From NCBI GenBank assembly GCA_945861085.1, contig OX244046.1, positions 1,860,001 through 1,924,000 on the forward strand: a DNA stretch of 64,000 nucleotides. The letters run 5' to 3'. Shown piece after piece: positions 52,400-60,710 of the stretch; the stretch's first letter is position 1, and every line of letters starts with the position of its first letter. Below the pieces are notes generated by a model, which was not told where the DNA came from, did no database searches, and saw only the letters and a list, made by a program, of their open reading frames with translations. Origin of the DNA: Clostridioides difficile_D (GTDB lineage: Bacteria > Bacillota > Clostridia > Peptostreptococcales > Peptostreptococcaceae). The translations under genes and the position numbers were made by a program.

Positions 52400-53707
52400 A
52401 TGAGTAAAATCAGAGTGGTTCATTATATAAACAATTTCTTTGCTGGAATAGGAGGAGAGGAAAAAGCAGATATTCCGCCAGAGAAAAAAGCTGGGGCAGT
52501 AGGACCTGGAATAGCATTTCAGAGTCAATTTAATGATGATGCAGAGATAATTTCAACTGTAATTTGTGGAGATACGCATTTTGGTGAAAATATTGATAGT
52601 GCAACTCAAGAACTTTTAAAAATGATAAAAGAAGAAAGTCCTGATTTATTTATTGCAGGACCAGCATTTAATGCAGGTAGATATGGAGTAGCTTGTGGAA
52701 CTATTTGTAAGGCAGTTGAAGAGGAGCTAAATATTCCTGTAGTTACAGGAATGTATAAAGAAAATCCAGGTGTAGATATGTTCAAGTTGGATTTGCATAT
52801 AATATCTACAGGAAATTCAGCGGCAAGTCTTAGAAAGGTAGTTCCAATAATGACAAAACTAGGTCTTAAATTGGTTAGAGGTGAGGAAATAGGGTCTCCT
52901 GAAGAAGAAGGATATATAATGAGAGGAATAAGAAAAAATTTCTTCCATGAACTTAGAGGCTCTGAAAGAGCAATTGATATGTTGGTTAAGAAGATGAAAG
53001 GAGAAAACTTTGAAACTGAGTATCCAATGCCTGAATTTGATAGAGTTACACCTATGAAGCCTATTAAAGATTTATCTAAGATAAAACTTGCACTAGTAAC
53101 TTCTGGAGGGATAGTTCCAATTGAGAATCCAGATAAAATTGAGTCTTCAAGTGCTACTAAATATGGAATTTACGATTTAACAGATATGGATTCTATGTCA
53201 AATAAAGAATTTACAACTATACATGGAGGTTATGATAGAGCATATGTACTTGAAAATCCAAATTTGGTTGTACCACTAGATGTAGTTAGAGAGCTTGAAA
53301 AAGAAGGTGTAATTGGAGAATTAGCAAATTATTTTATAACTACTACAGGAACAGGAACAAGTGTTGGTAATTCTAAAAGATTTGGAGAAGAATTTTCTAA
53401 GCAATTGTTAGAAGACAATGTAGATGCTGTAATTTTAACTTCTACATGAGGTACTTGTACTCGTTGTGGAGCAACGATGGTAAAAGAGATTGAAAGAGCT
53501 GGCATAGCAGTTGTTCATATTTGTACAGTAGTACCAATATCACTTACAATAGGAGCTAATAGAATTGTTCCAGCAGTAGGAATACCATATCCACTTGGAA
53601 ATCCTATTTTAGGAGAAGAAGAAAGTAAAAAAATTAGAAAGAACATAGTCTTGAAAGCTTTAAATGCACTAACAGAAGATATAGAAGACCAAACAGTATT
53701 TGAATAA
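52400..53707 (+). CDS. Glycine/sarcosine/betaine reductase component B selenoprotein (GrdB/F/H-like), in-frame TGA as Sec
   Basis: The Sec-containing subunit of component B, which takes the reduced methylene group from the substrate. The reading frame is open from 52400 to 53707 except for TGA at 53447-53449, residue 350, in the context TST-U-GTCTRC (UX2CX2C), exactly the Sec motif of GrdB-type proteins. The parts before (VHYINNFFAGIGGEEKAD, GYIMRGIRKNFFHE) and after (VVHICTVVPISLTIGANRIVP) both match the family. Full length is 435 residues. A hairpin just after the TGA can act as SECIS. ATG follows TTTGGAGGATTAAGAG. Two-gene operon with the GrdE-like gene. Confidence 0.93.
53447..53480 (+). 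promoter_or_regulatory. Sec-recoded TGA and SECIS-like hairpin
   Basis: TGA at 53447-53449 is followed 12 bases later by the stem CGTTG-TGGAG-CAACG (53462-53476), with a G in the apical loop, as in bacterial SECIS elements that recruit SelB. Confidence 0.8.
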
Positions 53708-53734
53708 TAAAAATATAACACAAGACTAAAATTA

Positions 53735-53787
53735 AAAAGGGTATCGAAAAATAGTTTTTTAAAATTATTTTACGATATCTTTTTTTA
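53735..53787 (+). terminator. Terminator of the selenoenzyme operon
   Basis: GGTATCG (53740-53746) pairs with CGATATC (53773-53779), extended inside by AT pairs, and is followed by T7. Confidence 0.88.
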
Positions 53788-53920
53788 TTAGATAAATTCG
53801 AAAGATTGAATACTATTTGTACATTTTTAAATTAAATTTATAAAAATAATAAATTAATTTATTATAATATTGATACACAAATTTAAATTAGATATACTAT
53901 GAAAAGTGAGATTATTACAT

Positions 53921-53950
53921 TTTGGAACAAATATTCAACATATTAGAACA
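53921..53950 (+). promoter_or_regulatory. LytTR-type direct repeat upstream of the regulator gene
   Basis: TTTGGAACA (53921-53929) and ATTAGAACA (53942-53950) are 9-base direct repeats with a 12-base gap, so a 21-base period, as in AgrA/LytTR binding sites. The second repeat ends 6 bases before the -35 element. Confidence 0.72.
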
Positions 53951-53956
53951 GATTGA

Positions 53957-53985
53957 TTGAATAGAAAAAATTAACTTTATATAAT
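53957..53985 (+). promoter_or_regulatory. Promoter of the LytTR two-component genes
   Basis: TTGAAT (53957-53962) and a perfect TATAAT (53980-53985) are 17 bases apart. Transcription would start near 53992, which makes the ATG at 53996 leaderless and supports the TTG start at 54020. Confidence 0.75.
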
Positions 53986-54019
53986 AATTAGAATAATGAC
54001 AAGAAAGAAGGTGTACATA

Positions 54020-54727
54020 TTGATTTCAATTGCCATTTGTGATGACGAATCATATATGCTAAATCATTTAAAAGAAAATATAGAATTATATATGAAGCAT
54101 AATAATTTATCATATAATATAGGGCTTTTTGATAGAGCAGAAGATTTATTATGCAATCATGAAAAGTTTAATATTATATTTTTAGATATACAGATGGAAG
54201 AGATTAACGGAATGCAGGCAGCTAGAAAATTAAGGTCATATGGTAATGATTGCTTTATAATTTTCGTTACAGTTTTAAATGAGTTTGTATTTGATGCTTT
54301 TGAAGTAGATGCTATAAATTATTTGATAAAACCTCTCTCTAATGAGAAACTATATGAAACTTTGGATAGAATAGTTATAAAACTTGAAAATAATGAAAGT
54401 AATTATATCACAATACAAAAAGGCTATTCATATTGGAGGTTAAAGATTGCTGATATTTTATATTGTGAAGTTATAAAAAGAAAAATTTATGTTCATTTAA
54501 AGAAAGAGACTATAGATTATTATGATACTATTGAAAATTTAGAGAGAAGTTTACCAACAAATTTTTTTAGATGTCATCGTAGCTATATAATAAATTTACA
54601 ATCTGTATATGGATATGAAAATGGTAATGCAGTTATGGAAAGTGGAGATAGAATACCTGTTTCTAGACTACGCCAACAAATATTTTCAGAAGTTATGCTT
54701 GAGTTCATGAAAAATAGGAGGAGATAA
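54020..54727 (+). CDS. LytTR-family response regulator (AgrA-like)
   Basis: A 235-residue regulator: receiver domain with acidic pocket (ICDDE) and phosphorylated Asp56 (IIFLDIQME), then a LytTR DNA-binding domain (YSYWRLKIADILYCEV, FFRCHRSYIINLQSV, IPVSRLRQQIF). Start is TTG 54020, 6 bases after GAAGGTG; the upstream ATG 53996 has no ribosome site and lies at the predicted transcription start. The 9-base repeats upstream are its likely own binding site. The kinase gene follows after one base. Confidence 0.9.
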   Translation: MISIAICDDESYMLNHLKENIELYMKHNNLSYNIGLFDRAEDLLCNHEKFNIIFLDIQMEEINGMQAARKLRSYGNDCFIIFVTVLNEFVFDAFEVDAINYLIKPLSNEKLYETLDRIVIKLENNESNYITIQKGYSYWRLKIADILYCEVIKRKIYVHLKKETIDYYDTIENLERSLPTNFFRCHRSYIINLQSVYGYENGNAVMESGDRIPVSRLRQQIFSEVMLEFMKNRRR

Positions 54728-54728
54728 G

Positions 54729-56087
54729 ATGATTAATTTATTTTCTTCTGATTTATTTTTAAAGTACAGCTTTTTATTTTCTTTTATTATATATAGAATT
54801 TTGATGGTAATCGTGCAATACTATTTTCTAATCAATTTTACAAATGTTAATTCAAAATTTTGGCGTTTTATTTTATATTCGATAATTTCAATTTTTTTAA
54901 TCATTATAAGTACATATTTTAATTTATATAATTTATTTTCTTCACAGATTCTATTTTTTCTTATGACTTTTTTATTTGTAAAGTACATAATAAAACAATC
55001 TACCGTTTTATCTACAATATCAACTTTATTAGTATATTTAATTGAACAGTTAGTATATGGATTTACAGCTCCATTGAATTACTTGATATTTACTAGTGAT
55101 ATAAATACAGATATTTATAAATTTGATATAAATATGGGACTATCTTCTTTAATTACTATTATAATAGCTGGATTTATATATTGGTATAGCTCTAAAAAGT
55201 TTAATATTGAAGTTGTGAAATTTGATAAACACCTAGCAATTTTGATAACTCCATTGTTGCTTATAATATTATTTATGAAATCATTTGAACATAGTTCAAA
55301 TATAAATATAGACACAAGTCTTGGGACTGTAAAGTTGCTATTAAATACTTCTCTGACTGAAGAAATTCAAGCTTTTCTTTTTTCTATAATTGGAACTATA
55401 TGTGTATTTTTTTCTCTATTTACATTTAAGAAACTAATCCAATCTCTAGAAGATGACAAGGAGAGGGCAATTATGAATCAACAGATTCATGCTCAAAAAA
55501 ACTATATTGAAGAAGCGAAATCACGATTATCACAAACTATATCCATTAGACATGATTTTAATAATCATTTAGCAATTGTCAATGGGTTGTTGAAAAAAGG
55601 TCAAATTTTAAAAGCACAAGATTATTTGAATAAGCTTGAAAAAGTAACAAGTGACCTATCATTTTCTTGTAATACACAAAATGTTGTTATTGATGCTCTT
55701 TTTAACAATAAACTAAGTATAGCAAAAAAATTAGGCATAGAGGTGGATTGTGAGGTAATTATACCCCAAAACACTAATATGAACGATTTTGACCTATGCA
55801 TAGTATTTGCTAATGCTATTGACAATGCAATTAAAGCCTGTAGAATTGTAGATAAAAAAAATAGGTATTTAAAGATTTCTACTAAGTTAGAGGGTGGATT
55901 TTTTATGATAGAAATAAAAAATAGCTATAATTCAATAAATAATTATACAAGTGGTTCAGGTATAGGTCTTTTAAATATAAAAGAAATTGCTAAGAAATAT
56001 CAAGGGGCTATAAGTATAGATAAGACATCAGATTATTTTCAAATAAATATATTGCTAGTCATTTCATTACATTGTGCTGGTATTTGA
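54729..56087 (+). CDS. GHKL-type sensor histidine kinase (AgrC-like)
   Basis: A 452-residue kinase with six or seven membrane segments in residues 1-235, then a helical region with IRHDFNNHLAIVNGLL (the phosphorylated His in the HDFNNH motif typical of AgrC-type kinases) and a GHKL ATPase (NAIDNAIKACR, GSGIGLLNIKEIA). The partner is the LytTR regulator one base upstream. No AgrB or AgrD peptide gene is nearby, so the signal is unknown. The end overlaps a candidate promoter for the next gene. Confidence 0.9.
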   Translation: MINLFSSDLFLKYSFLFSFIIYRILMVIVQYYFLINFTNVNSKFWRFILYSIISIFLIIISTYFNLYNLFSSQILFFLMTFLFVKYIIKQSTVLSTISTLLVYLIEQLVYGFTAPLNYLIFTSDINTDIYKFDINMGLSSLITIIIAGFIYWYSSKKFNIEVVKFDKHLAILITPLLLIILFMKSFEHSSNINIDTSLGTVKLLLNTSLTEEIQAFLFSIIGTICVFFSLFTFKKLIQSLEDDKERAIMNQQIHAQKNYIEEAKSRLSQTISIRHDFNNHLAIVNGLLKKGQILKAQDYLNKLEKVTSDLSFSCNTQNVVIDALFNNKLSIAKKLGIEVDCEVIIPQNTNMNDFDLCIVFANAIDNAIKACRIVDKKNRYLKISTKLEGGFFMIEIKNSYNSINNYTSGSGIGLLNIKEIAKKYQGAISIDKTSDYFQINILLVISLHCAGI

Positions 56088-56127
56088 GAACAATTTCATT
56101 GAAAATAGTATTTGTAAGCTATATCAT
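56063..56127 (+). promoter_or_regulatory. Candidate LytTR site plus promoter of the coiled-coil gene
   Basis: TTGAGAACA (56084-56092) matches the proximal repeat of the 53921 site. It is 6 bases from a TTGAAA (56099-56104)/TATCAT (56122-56127) promoter with a 17-base spacer, the same geometry as at the regulator's own promoter. The distal repeat (56063-56071, TTCATTACA) is weak. Confidence 0.55.
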
Positions 56128-56176
56128 GTATTTGAATAAAGAAAGTTTGATATATAGAAATGAGGAGGTTACTAAA

Positions 56177-56611
56177 ATGAAAATTGGAAATATAAATGGT
56201 CAAGCACCAATTACAAATGGCTTAGATAGTTGTCAAAGTGAGGTACAAGGCTTAGAACAAAAGAAAAAAGCATTACAGGATGAAATAGAGAAAGTAAGAA
56301 GTAATAAAAGTATTGATAGTGAAACGGCTAAATTAAAAATAGAAGATTTAAAAAAAGAAATAGAAGAGATTGAAAATAAAATTCAAGAGCTAAAAGGGAA
56401 TAAAACACAAGAAACAAATAAAGAAGAAAATAACGTTTCAGAGGTAAATAATAATCTATTAGACAGAAAAAAAGAACCTTCTAATAATGAAAATGTAAAA
56501 CAATTATATGATGTTTTTGAAAGAAGCAGTGCAGACGAACGATGGGATAATACTTATCGTGTTGTTCAAGATGATAAAAACTCAAAAGTAAAATTTAGTA
56601 GGCCTATATAG
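56177..56611 (+). CDS. FlxA-like coiled-coil protein
   Basis: A 144-residue soluble protein with a coiled coil at about 20-78 (VQGLEQKKKALQDEIEKVRS, KLKIEDLKKEIEEIENKIQE), a linker rich in Asn and Glu, and a C-terminal region with DNTYRVVQDDKN. It resembles clostridial FlxA-like proteins. No signal peptide. Start is ATG 56177 after TGAGGAGGTTACTAAA; the open frame extends to 56072 but overlaps the kinase gene without a ribosome site. Its promoter resembles that of the LytTR genes, so it may be their target. Confidence 0.7.
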   Translation: MKIGNINGQAPITNGLDSCQSEVQGLEQKKKALQDEIEKVRSNKSIDSETAKLKIEDLKKEIEEIENKIQELKGNKTQETNKEENNVSEVNNNLLDRKKEPSNNENVKQLYDVFERSSADERWDNTYRVVQDDKNSKVKFSRPI

Positions 56612-56672
56612 TTTATTTATATTTATTTACAGTTAGTACATTTATATGTGGTTTTATAACTATTATTTACAA

Positions 56673-58159
56673 GGGTCTTTAAAATAAAGTGTGTATTCTT
56701 CTAAAAAATGGTGATAATTAAAATATTAAATATCACTATATAAAGGAAGGTGCACACTTTTTATGTTTAACAAAAACGAAATATTAAAAAAACTTATTGA
56801 AGAATATGATGTTAAAACAACTACAGATATTCAAGATATGTTAAAAGATTTATTTGCAAGTACAATTCATCAAATGTTAGAAGCGGAGCTTGACGACCAT
56901 TTAGGTTATGATAGATATGATAATAAGAATAAAAATACTAAAAACTCTAGAAATGGATATAGAAATAAAAATGTTAAATCAGATTTTGGAGAAATAACTT
57001 TAAATATTCCAAGAGACCGAAATGGAGATTTTGAACCAAAGGTAATTAGAAATTATGAAAATGATATATCAGGAATAGAGAACCAAGTGATTGGAATGTA
57101 CTCAAAAGGCATGTCCACTCGAGATATATCAAGCCACCTTAAAAGTATTTACGGAATTGATATATCTCATTCTCTAATAGCTAAAATTACTGATAGAGTT
57201 CTACCTTTAGCTCATGAATGGCAAAACAGACCTCTTGATATGATTTATCCAATTGTATTTATGGATGCTATACACTATAAAGTTAGAAGTGAAGGTAGAA
57301 TAATAAACAAAGCAGCCTATATAGCTATAGGTATTAACTTAGAAGGCATAAAGGAGGTTTTAGGAATATGGATTGGAGAAAATGAAAGTTCAAAGTATTG
57401 GCTAAAGGTACTTACAGATGTCAAAAACAGAGGAGTTAAGGATATATTAATAGCTTCTGTAGATGGACTAGTTGGATTTTCTGATGCAATTAAAGCAGTA
57501 TTTCCTGATACTGAAATACAAAGATGTGTTGTACATCAAATTAGAAATACTTTAAATTATGTATCATATAAAAATAGAAAAGAATTTGCAAAAGATTTAA
57601 AGAAAGTATATGCTGCGATTACAGAAGAGGTAGCGTTAAGTGAGCTATCGCTCTTAGAGGAAAAATGGGGCAATCAGTATGCGATAGCATTAAGAAGTTG
57701 GCGAAGCAATTGGAATGAGTTAGCAACATACTTTAAATATCCTCAAGAGATAAGAACATTGATATATACTACAAATTCAATGGAAAGTTACAATAGATTA
57801 TTAAGAAAAGTTACTAAATCGAAGTCTATTTTTCCTTCAGATGATTCTTTGCACAAATCATTATACTTAGCAACTATGGATATTTCTGAAAGATGGACTC
57901 AAAAGATTAGAAATTGGACTCAAATTTTAGCTCATTTAAGTATTTATTTTGAAGAAAGAATTTTAACTCTAAATTAATAAAAAAATATTTCAAAAAAAAT
58001 TAAGAAATTTTCTTAAAGGGGTAATAATTTTTGCAAAAATGGAAAAAATATCAAAATAAGGCTATGATTTTTAAAGCCATAGCCTTACAAATAAATGTTT
58101 AATTATCACTTAAAAAATAAATTTTTATTTAAAGAATACACATAAATATTTCCAGACTC
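56673..58159 (+). mobile_element. IS256-family insertion sequence, copy 2
   Basis: A 1487-bp element flanked by an 8-bp duplication ATTTACAA (56665-56672 and 58160-58167), with the same imperfect inverted ends as copy 1 (GGGTCTTTAAAATAAAGTG at the left; reverse complement of CCAGACTC at the right). Orientation is opposite to copy 1. It lies between the coiled-coil gene and the VOC gene and breaks no visible gene. Confidence 0.95.
56763..57977 (+). CDS. IS256-family transposase, copy 2
   Basis: A 404-residue intact transposase, identical at every residue to the copy at 29036-30250. ATG follows AAGGAAGGTGCACACTTTTT. The downstream hairpin TAAGGCTATG/CATAGCCTTA inside the element probably ends its transcript. 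Both copies should be active. Confidence 0.97.
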   Translation: MFNKNEILKKLIEEYDVKTTTDIQDMLKDLFASTIHQMLEAELDDHLGYDRYDNKNKNTKNSRNGYRNKNVKSDFGEITLNIPRDRNGDFEPKVIRNYENDISGIENQVIGMYSKGMSTRDISSHLKSIYGIDISHSLIAKITDRVLPLAHEWQNRPLDMIYPIVFMDAIHYKVRSEGRIINKAAYIAIGINLEGIKEVLGIWIGENESSKYWLKVLTDVKNRGVKDILIASVDGLVGFSDAIKAVFPDTEIQRCVVHQIRNTLNYVSYKNRKEFAKDLKKVYAAITEEVALSELSLLEEKWGNQYAIALRSWRSNWNELATYFKYPQEIRTLIYTTNSMESYNRLLRKVTKSKSIFPSDDSLHKSLYLATMDISERWTQKIRNWTQILAHLSIYFEERILTLN

Positions 58160-58357
58160 ATTTACAAGTCTATATTGATAACTTTTATATAGTATATAAT
58201 GCTTAAATACTTATTTAAATTTATCTATTGGATTATTTTTGCCCATCATCATACATCATCAATACCATTATAGCATATTTTGTTGATGTATATGCTGAAC
58301 ATCTATGGTGTTTTGTGTTTCTCTCAAATGTAGAAAATATTTATAACCTACTATAGA

Positions 58358-58723
58358 CTAAACCCAAAACGCCCATCTTACATCGAACATGTCAATAAAT
58401 CTAACAACACATGAACTGTAATCAGTAGACTGTATTGGCTCAATTGTAATACTACCATTTTGCATTATATCGTATGCTTTTAGTAGGGAAGCTTCATTAT
58501 CAAACTGAACACAAAGCTGATATCCTCCTGGTATTGAAATACCATCTTTGTTTCCAAAATCGTTTAAAATTAACAACTCATTATGAATAACTATTTCAGC
58601 ATGAACAACAAGCAAATGACTTGAATCTTCAATCAATGTTTTAACAGTAGCATTAAACGCTTGCTTATACAGTTCTATCGCTTGTTTGCACTGTCCATTA
58701 AAGTAAATATGAGTCAATAACAT
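58358..58723 (-). CDS. VOC-family (PhnB/glyoxalase-like) protein
   Basis: A 121-residue protein with the single-domain VOC pattern of the PhnB group: MLLTHIYFNGQCKQAIELYK at the start, VVHAEIVIHNELLILND, and YQLCVQFDNEASLLKAYDIM, ending DMFDVRWAFWV. Function in this branch is not established. Start is ATG 58723 after GGGGGTATAGTT; an upstream in-frame ATG at 58765 has no ribosome site. Monocistronic. Confidence 0.83.
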   Translation of the reverse strand: MLLTHIYFNGQCKQAIELYKQAFNATVKTLIEDSSHLLVVHAEIVIHNELLILNDFGNKDGISIPGGYQLCVQFDNEASLLKAYDIMQNGSITIEPIQSTDYSSCVVRFIDMFDVRWAFWV

Positions 58724-58810
58724 AACTATACCCCCAAAATCTAATATAAATTTTCTATACTGCACATTATCCGACTAATGATTATCTGTATTATAACATA
58801 ATTGAATTCA

Positions 58811-58844
58811 AAAGGCCATCAACACATAGAATGTCGATGGCCTA
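58811..58844 (-). terminator. Terminator after feoA
   Basis: On the minus strand AGGCCATC and GATGGCCT form a stem followed by TTTTGAATT. It lies 32 bases after the feoA stop. Confidence 0.8.
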
Positions 58845-58875
58845 AAAAGAGATTTTAAAATCTTTTTTTTATTTA

Positions 58876-59100
58876 TTAATTATTTTTTAAATTTATATTT
58901 TTTGCATCAGATTTTCTAATAGCTAAGTCAAACCCTCTAAATCTAATCACTATAGGGTCATTAAGAGGAGCTATCTTTTTCACTTCAACTTCAGTGCCAT
59001 CTATTAATCCTAAGGCTAGAAGTCTCTTCATAAGTTTTTCATTCCCAGCTATATTGTCTATAATTCCCTTTTGTCCAAGTTTCAAATTGTAAACAGTCAT
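58876..59100 (-). CDS. feoA: FeoA-family protein
   Basis: A 74-residue SH3-like FeoA protein: KLGQKGIIDNIAGNEKLMKR, LGLIDGTEVEVKKIAPLNDP and RGFDLAIRKSDA. FeoA aids FeoB in ferrous iron uptake. Here it stands alone: no feoB is adjacent. Start is ATG 59100 after TAGGAGGTGTTAATA; an in-frame start at 59109 overlaps this site. A Fur box overlaps the region 8-30 bases upstream of the ribosome site, so it is iron-repressed. Confidence 0.92.
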   Translation of the reverse strand: MTVYNLKLGQKGIIDNIAGNEKLMKRLLALGLIDGTEVEVKKIAPLNDPIVIRFRGFDLAIRKSDAKNINLKNN

Positions 59101-59116
59101 TATTAACACCTCCTAA

Positions 59117-59131
59117 TGAAAATCATTATCA
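59117..59131 (-). promoter_or_regulatory. Fur box upstream of feoA
   Basis: TGAAAAT-C-ATTATCA matches the 7-1-7 Fur consensus TGATAAT-N-ATTATCA at 14 of 15 positions and lies 16 bases before the feoA start codon. Confidence 0.82.
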
Positions 59132-59182
59132 AACTTTATATTTATAATATATAATAAAAAGAGCAAATTGTCAATATATAAC

Positions 59183-59213
59183 AAAAAAATAAACATACTA
59201 AGTTAGTATGTTT
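59183..59213 (-). terminator. Terminator overlapping the end of gltS
   Basis: AAACATACTAA (59191-59201) and TTAGTATGTTT (59203-59213) form a perfect 11-bp stem, followed on the minus strand by T7. The stem overlaps the last codons of gltS. Confidence 0.85.
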
Positions 59214-60451
59214 ATAAAAAATAGTATACATGGGATACTAATAGCATCTAGCAAAAAACCACTTACTAATGGTACGACTAAAAAGGCTTTTGGGGAATCT
59301 CCATATTTTTGTGTCAAAGAGCTCATATTTGCTAAAGCGTTTGGAGTAGCTCCTATTCCATGTCCAATTAAACCACTTATTATGATGGCAGAATCAAAAT
59401 TTTTTCCAAGTACTCTAAAGCAAATAAATATTGAAAATAGGATTATAAAGATTACTTGGAAAGTTACTATTAAGAGAATAGGAGGTAATAATGTAGATAA
59501 TTCAAATAAATCTATATTCATAAGCGATAAAGTTAAAAAAATTCCTAATGAAAGTTCTTTTAAAAAGTCTATAAGTTTAAAATTTAATTCTAGTATACTT
59601 ATCTTATCATTTAAATTTCTAAAAATAACAGCCGAAAACATACAAGTTACAACAGAAGGTAATAAGATATTAAACATTATATAGAAGGTTCTACTTATGA
59701 TTTCTCCTGTATTTATACAAATAAATATGAGAAGAACTTGTTCCAAAAATACAGCAGGTGTTATTGGGTGAGAGGAATCATTGTTTTTTATTCTATTCTT
59801 ATTTCTAAAAAACTTATTTCCTAATCCCTTTAGATTTCTATTATACTTAGGACTCGATAAGTCTATATTTGATGACGGTTTTAATTTATATCTATTTATT
59901 AGGAATCTAGCTACAGGACATCCCAATATACCACCCATAATAAGCCCTATTGTTGCAGCAGATAGACCAACTCCAACTGCTCCATCTATACCAAGTTTTT
60001 CTATTGTAAGTCCAAATGCAGCAGAATAACCATGACCACCTTCCATAGATACATTGCCACACATAAGACCTAAGAGAGGTTCAAGTTTTATAATCTTTGA
60101 TATTGTAATAGCTAAGATATTTTGGCAAAATGCCAATACTCCACACAAAATCCAATATCTAAATAATACACTCCCCCCCTTTTTTATAAGATTTATGCTT
60201 ATTTCAAGTCCTATTGTCGTAAAAAAGAAAGTTATAAAATTTGGCATTAAGTTCCCACTTACAGATATATCTACTATATTAAAATATTTAAGAAATAAAT
60301 TTAGAAAACAAAATAATAGACCTCCTATTACTGGTGCAGGTATACAGAAATTGTTTAAAAAGCTAATTTTATTCTTTAACAAATTACCAATTAAAAAAAA
60401 TAATATAGATAGTGTCAAGGTTTGTACCATATCAAAAGTTAAGGTAAGCAA
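59198..60451 (-). CDS. gltS: Sodium/glutamate symporter GltS
   Basis: A 417-residue membrane protein of the GltS (ESS) family with about ten segments in two inverted repeats. Signatures are IPAPVIGGLLFCFLN near the N-terminus, CGNVSMEGGHGYSAAFG and SGLIGHGIGATPNALANM, the last in the re-entrant loop region. Imports glutamate with sodium. Start is TTG 60451, 7 bases after AAAGGAGG; the upstream TTG at 60475 would put that site inside the gene. Monocistronic. Confidence 0.9.
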   Translation of the reverse strand: MLTLTFDMVQTLTLSILFFLIGNLLKNKISFLNNFCIPAPVIGGLLFCFLNLFLKYFNIVDISVSGNLMPNFITFFFTTIGLEISINLIKKGGSVLFRYWILCGVLAFCQNILAITISKIIKLEPLLGLMCGNVSMEGGHGYSAAFGLTIEKLGIDGAVGVGLSAATIGLIMGGILGCPVARFLINRYKLKPSSNIDLSSPKYNRNLKGLGNKFFRNKNRIKNNDSSHPITPAVFLEQVLLIFICINTGEIISRTFYIMFNILLPSVVTCMFSAVIFRNLNDKISILELNFKLIDFLKELSLGIFLTLSLMNIDLFELSTLLPPILLIVTFQVIFIILFSIFICFRVLGKNFDSAIIISGLIGHGIGATPNALANMSSLTQKYGDSPKAFLVVPLVSGFLLDAISIPCILFFINILT

Positions 60452-60710
60452 AATAAATCCTCCTTTGTAATTCAAAGTTTTAATTGTATAACTTAAATTC
60501 TTATGTATTGGAATTTTATTATCAAATGTATATTAATAAATGTATATTAAAAAAAGTCAGTAGATATAATTAGATAATCATAAATTAAATTAAAATATTT
60601 TAATGAGTTGTAACTTTTTTAGCATGAAAAACTGTAGTATATTGATATAATAGAAATAAGACTTAAAAATCTGTTGAGAATATTATTTATAAGTATAGTA
60701 GGAGGATAAA

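Noticed and set aside
53477..53707. Separate small gene after the GrdB-like gene
   Set aside because: It is the C-terminal part of the same protein, continuous across the in-frame TGA that encodes selenocysteine.
53996..56611. A complete agr quorum-sensing locus
   Set aside because: The regulator and kinase are agr-like, but I found no agrB-type protease or agrD-type peptide gene in the flanking sequence.
28846..58167. A composite transposon bounded by the two IS256 copies
   Set aside because: The copies have different target duplications, each with its own matching pair, so they inserted independently; the segment between holds ordinary chromosomal genes.
59208..59684. A 158-codon open frame antisense to gltS
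   Set aside because: Shadow of gltS; the sense strand has clear GltS motifs and a ribosome site.
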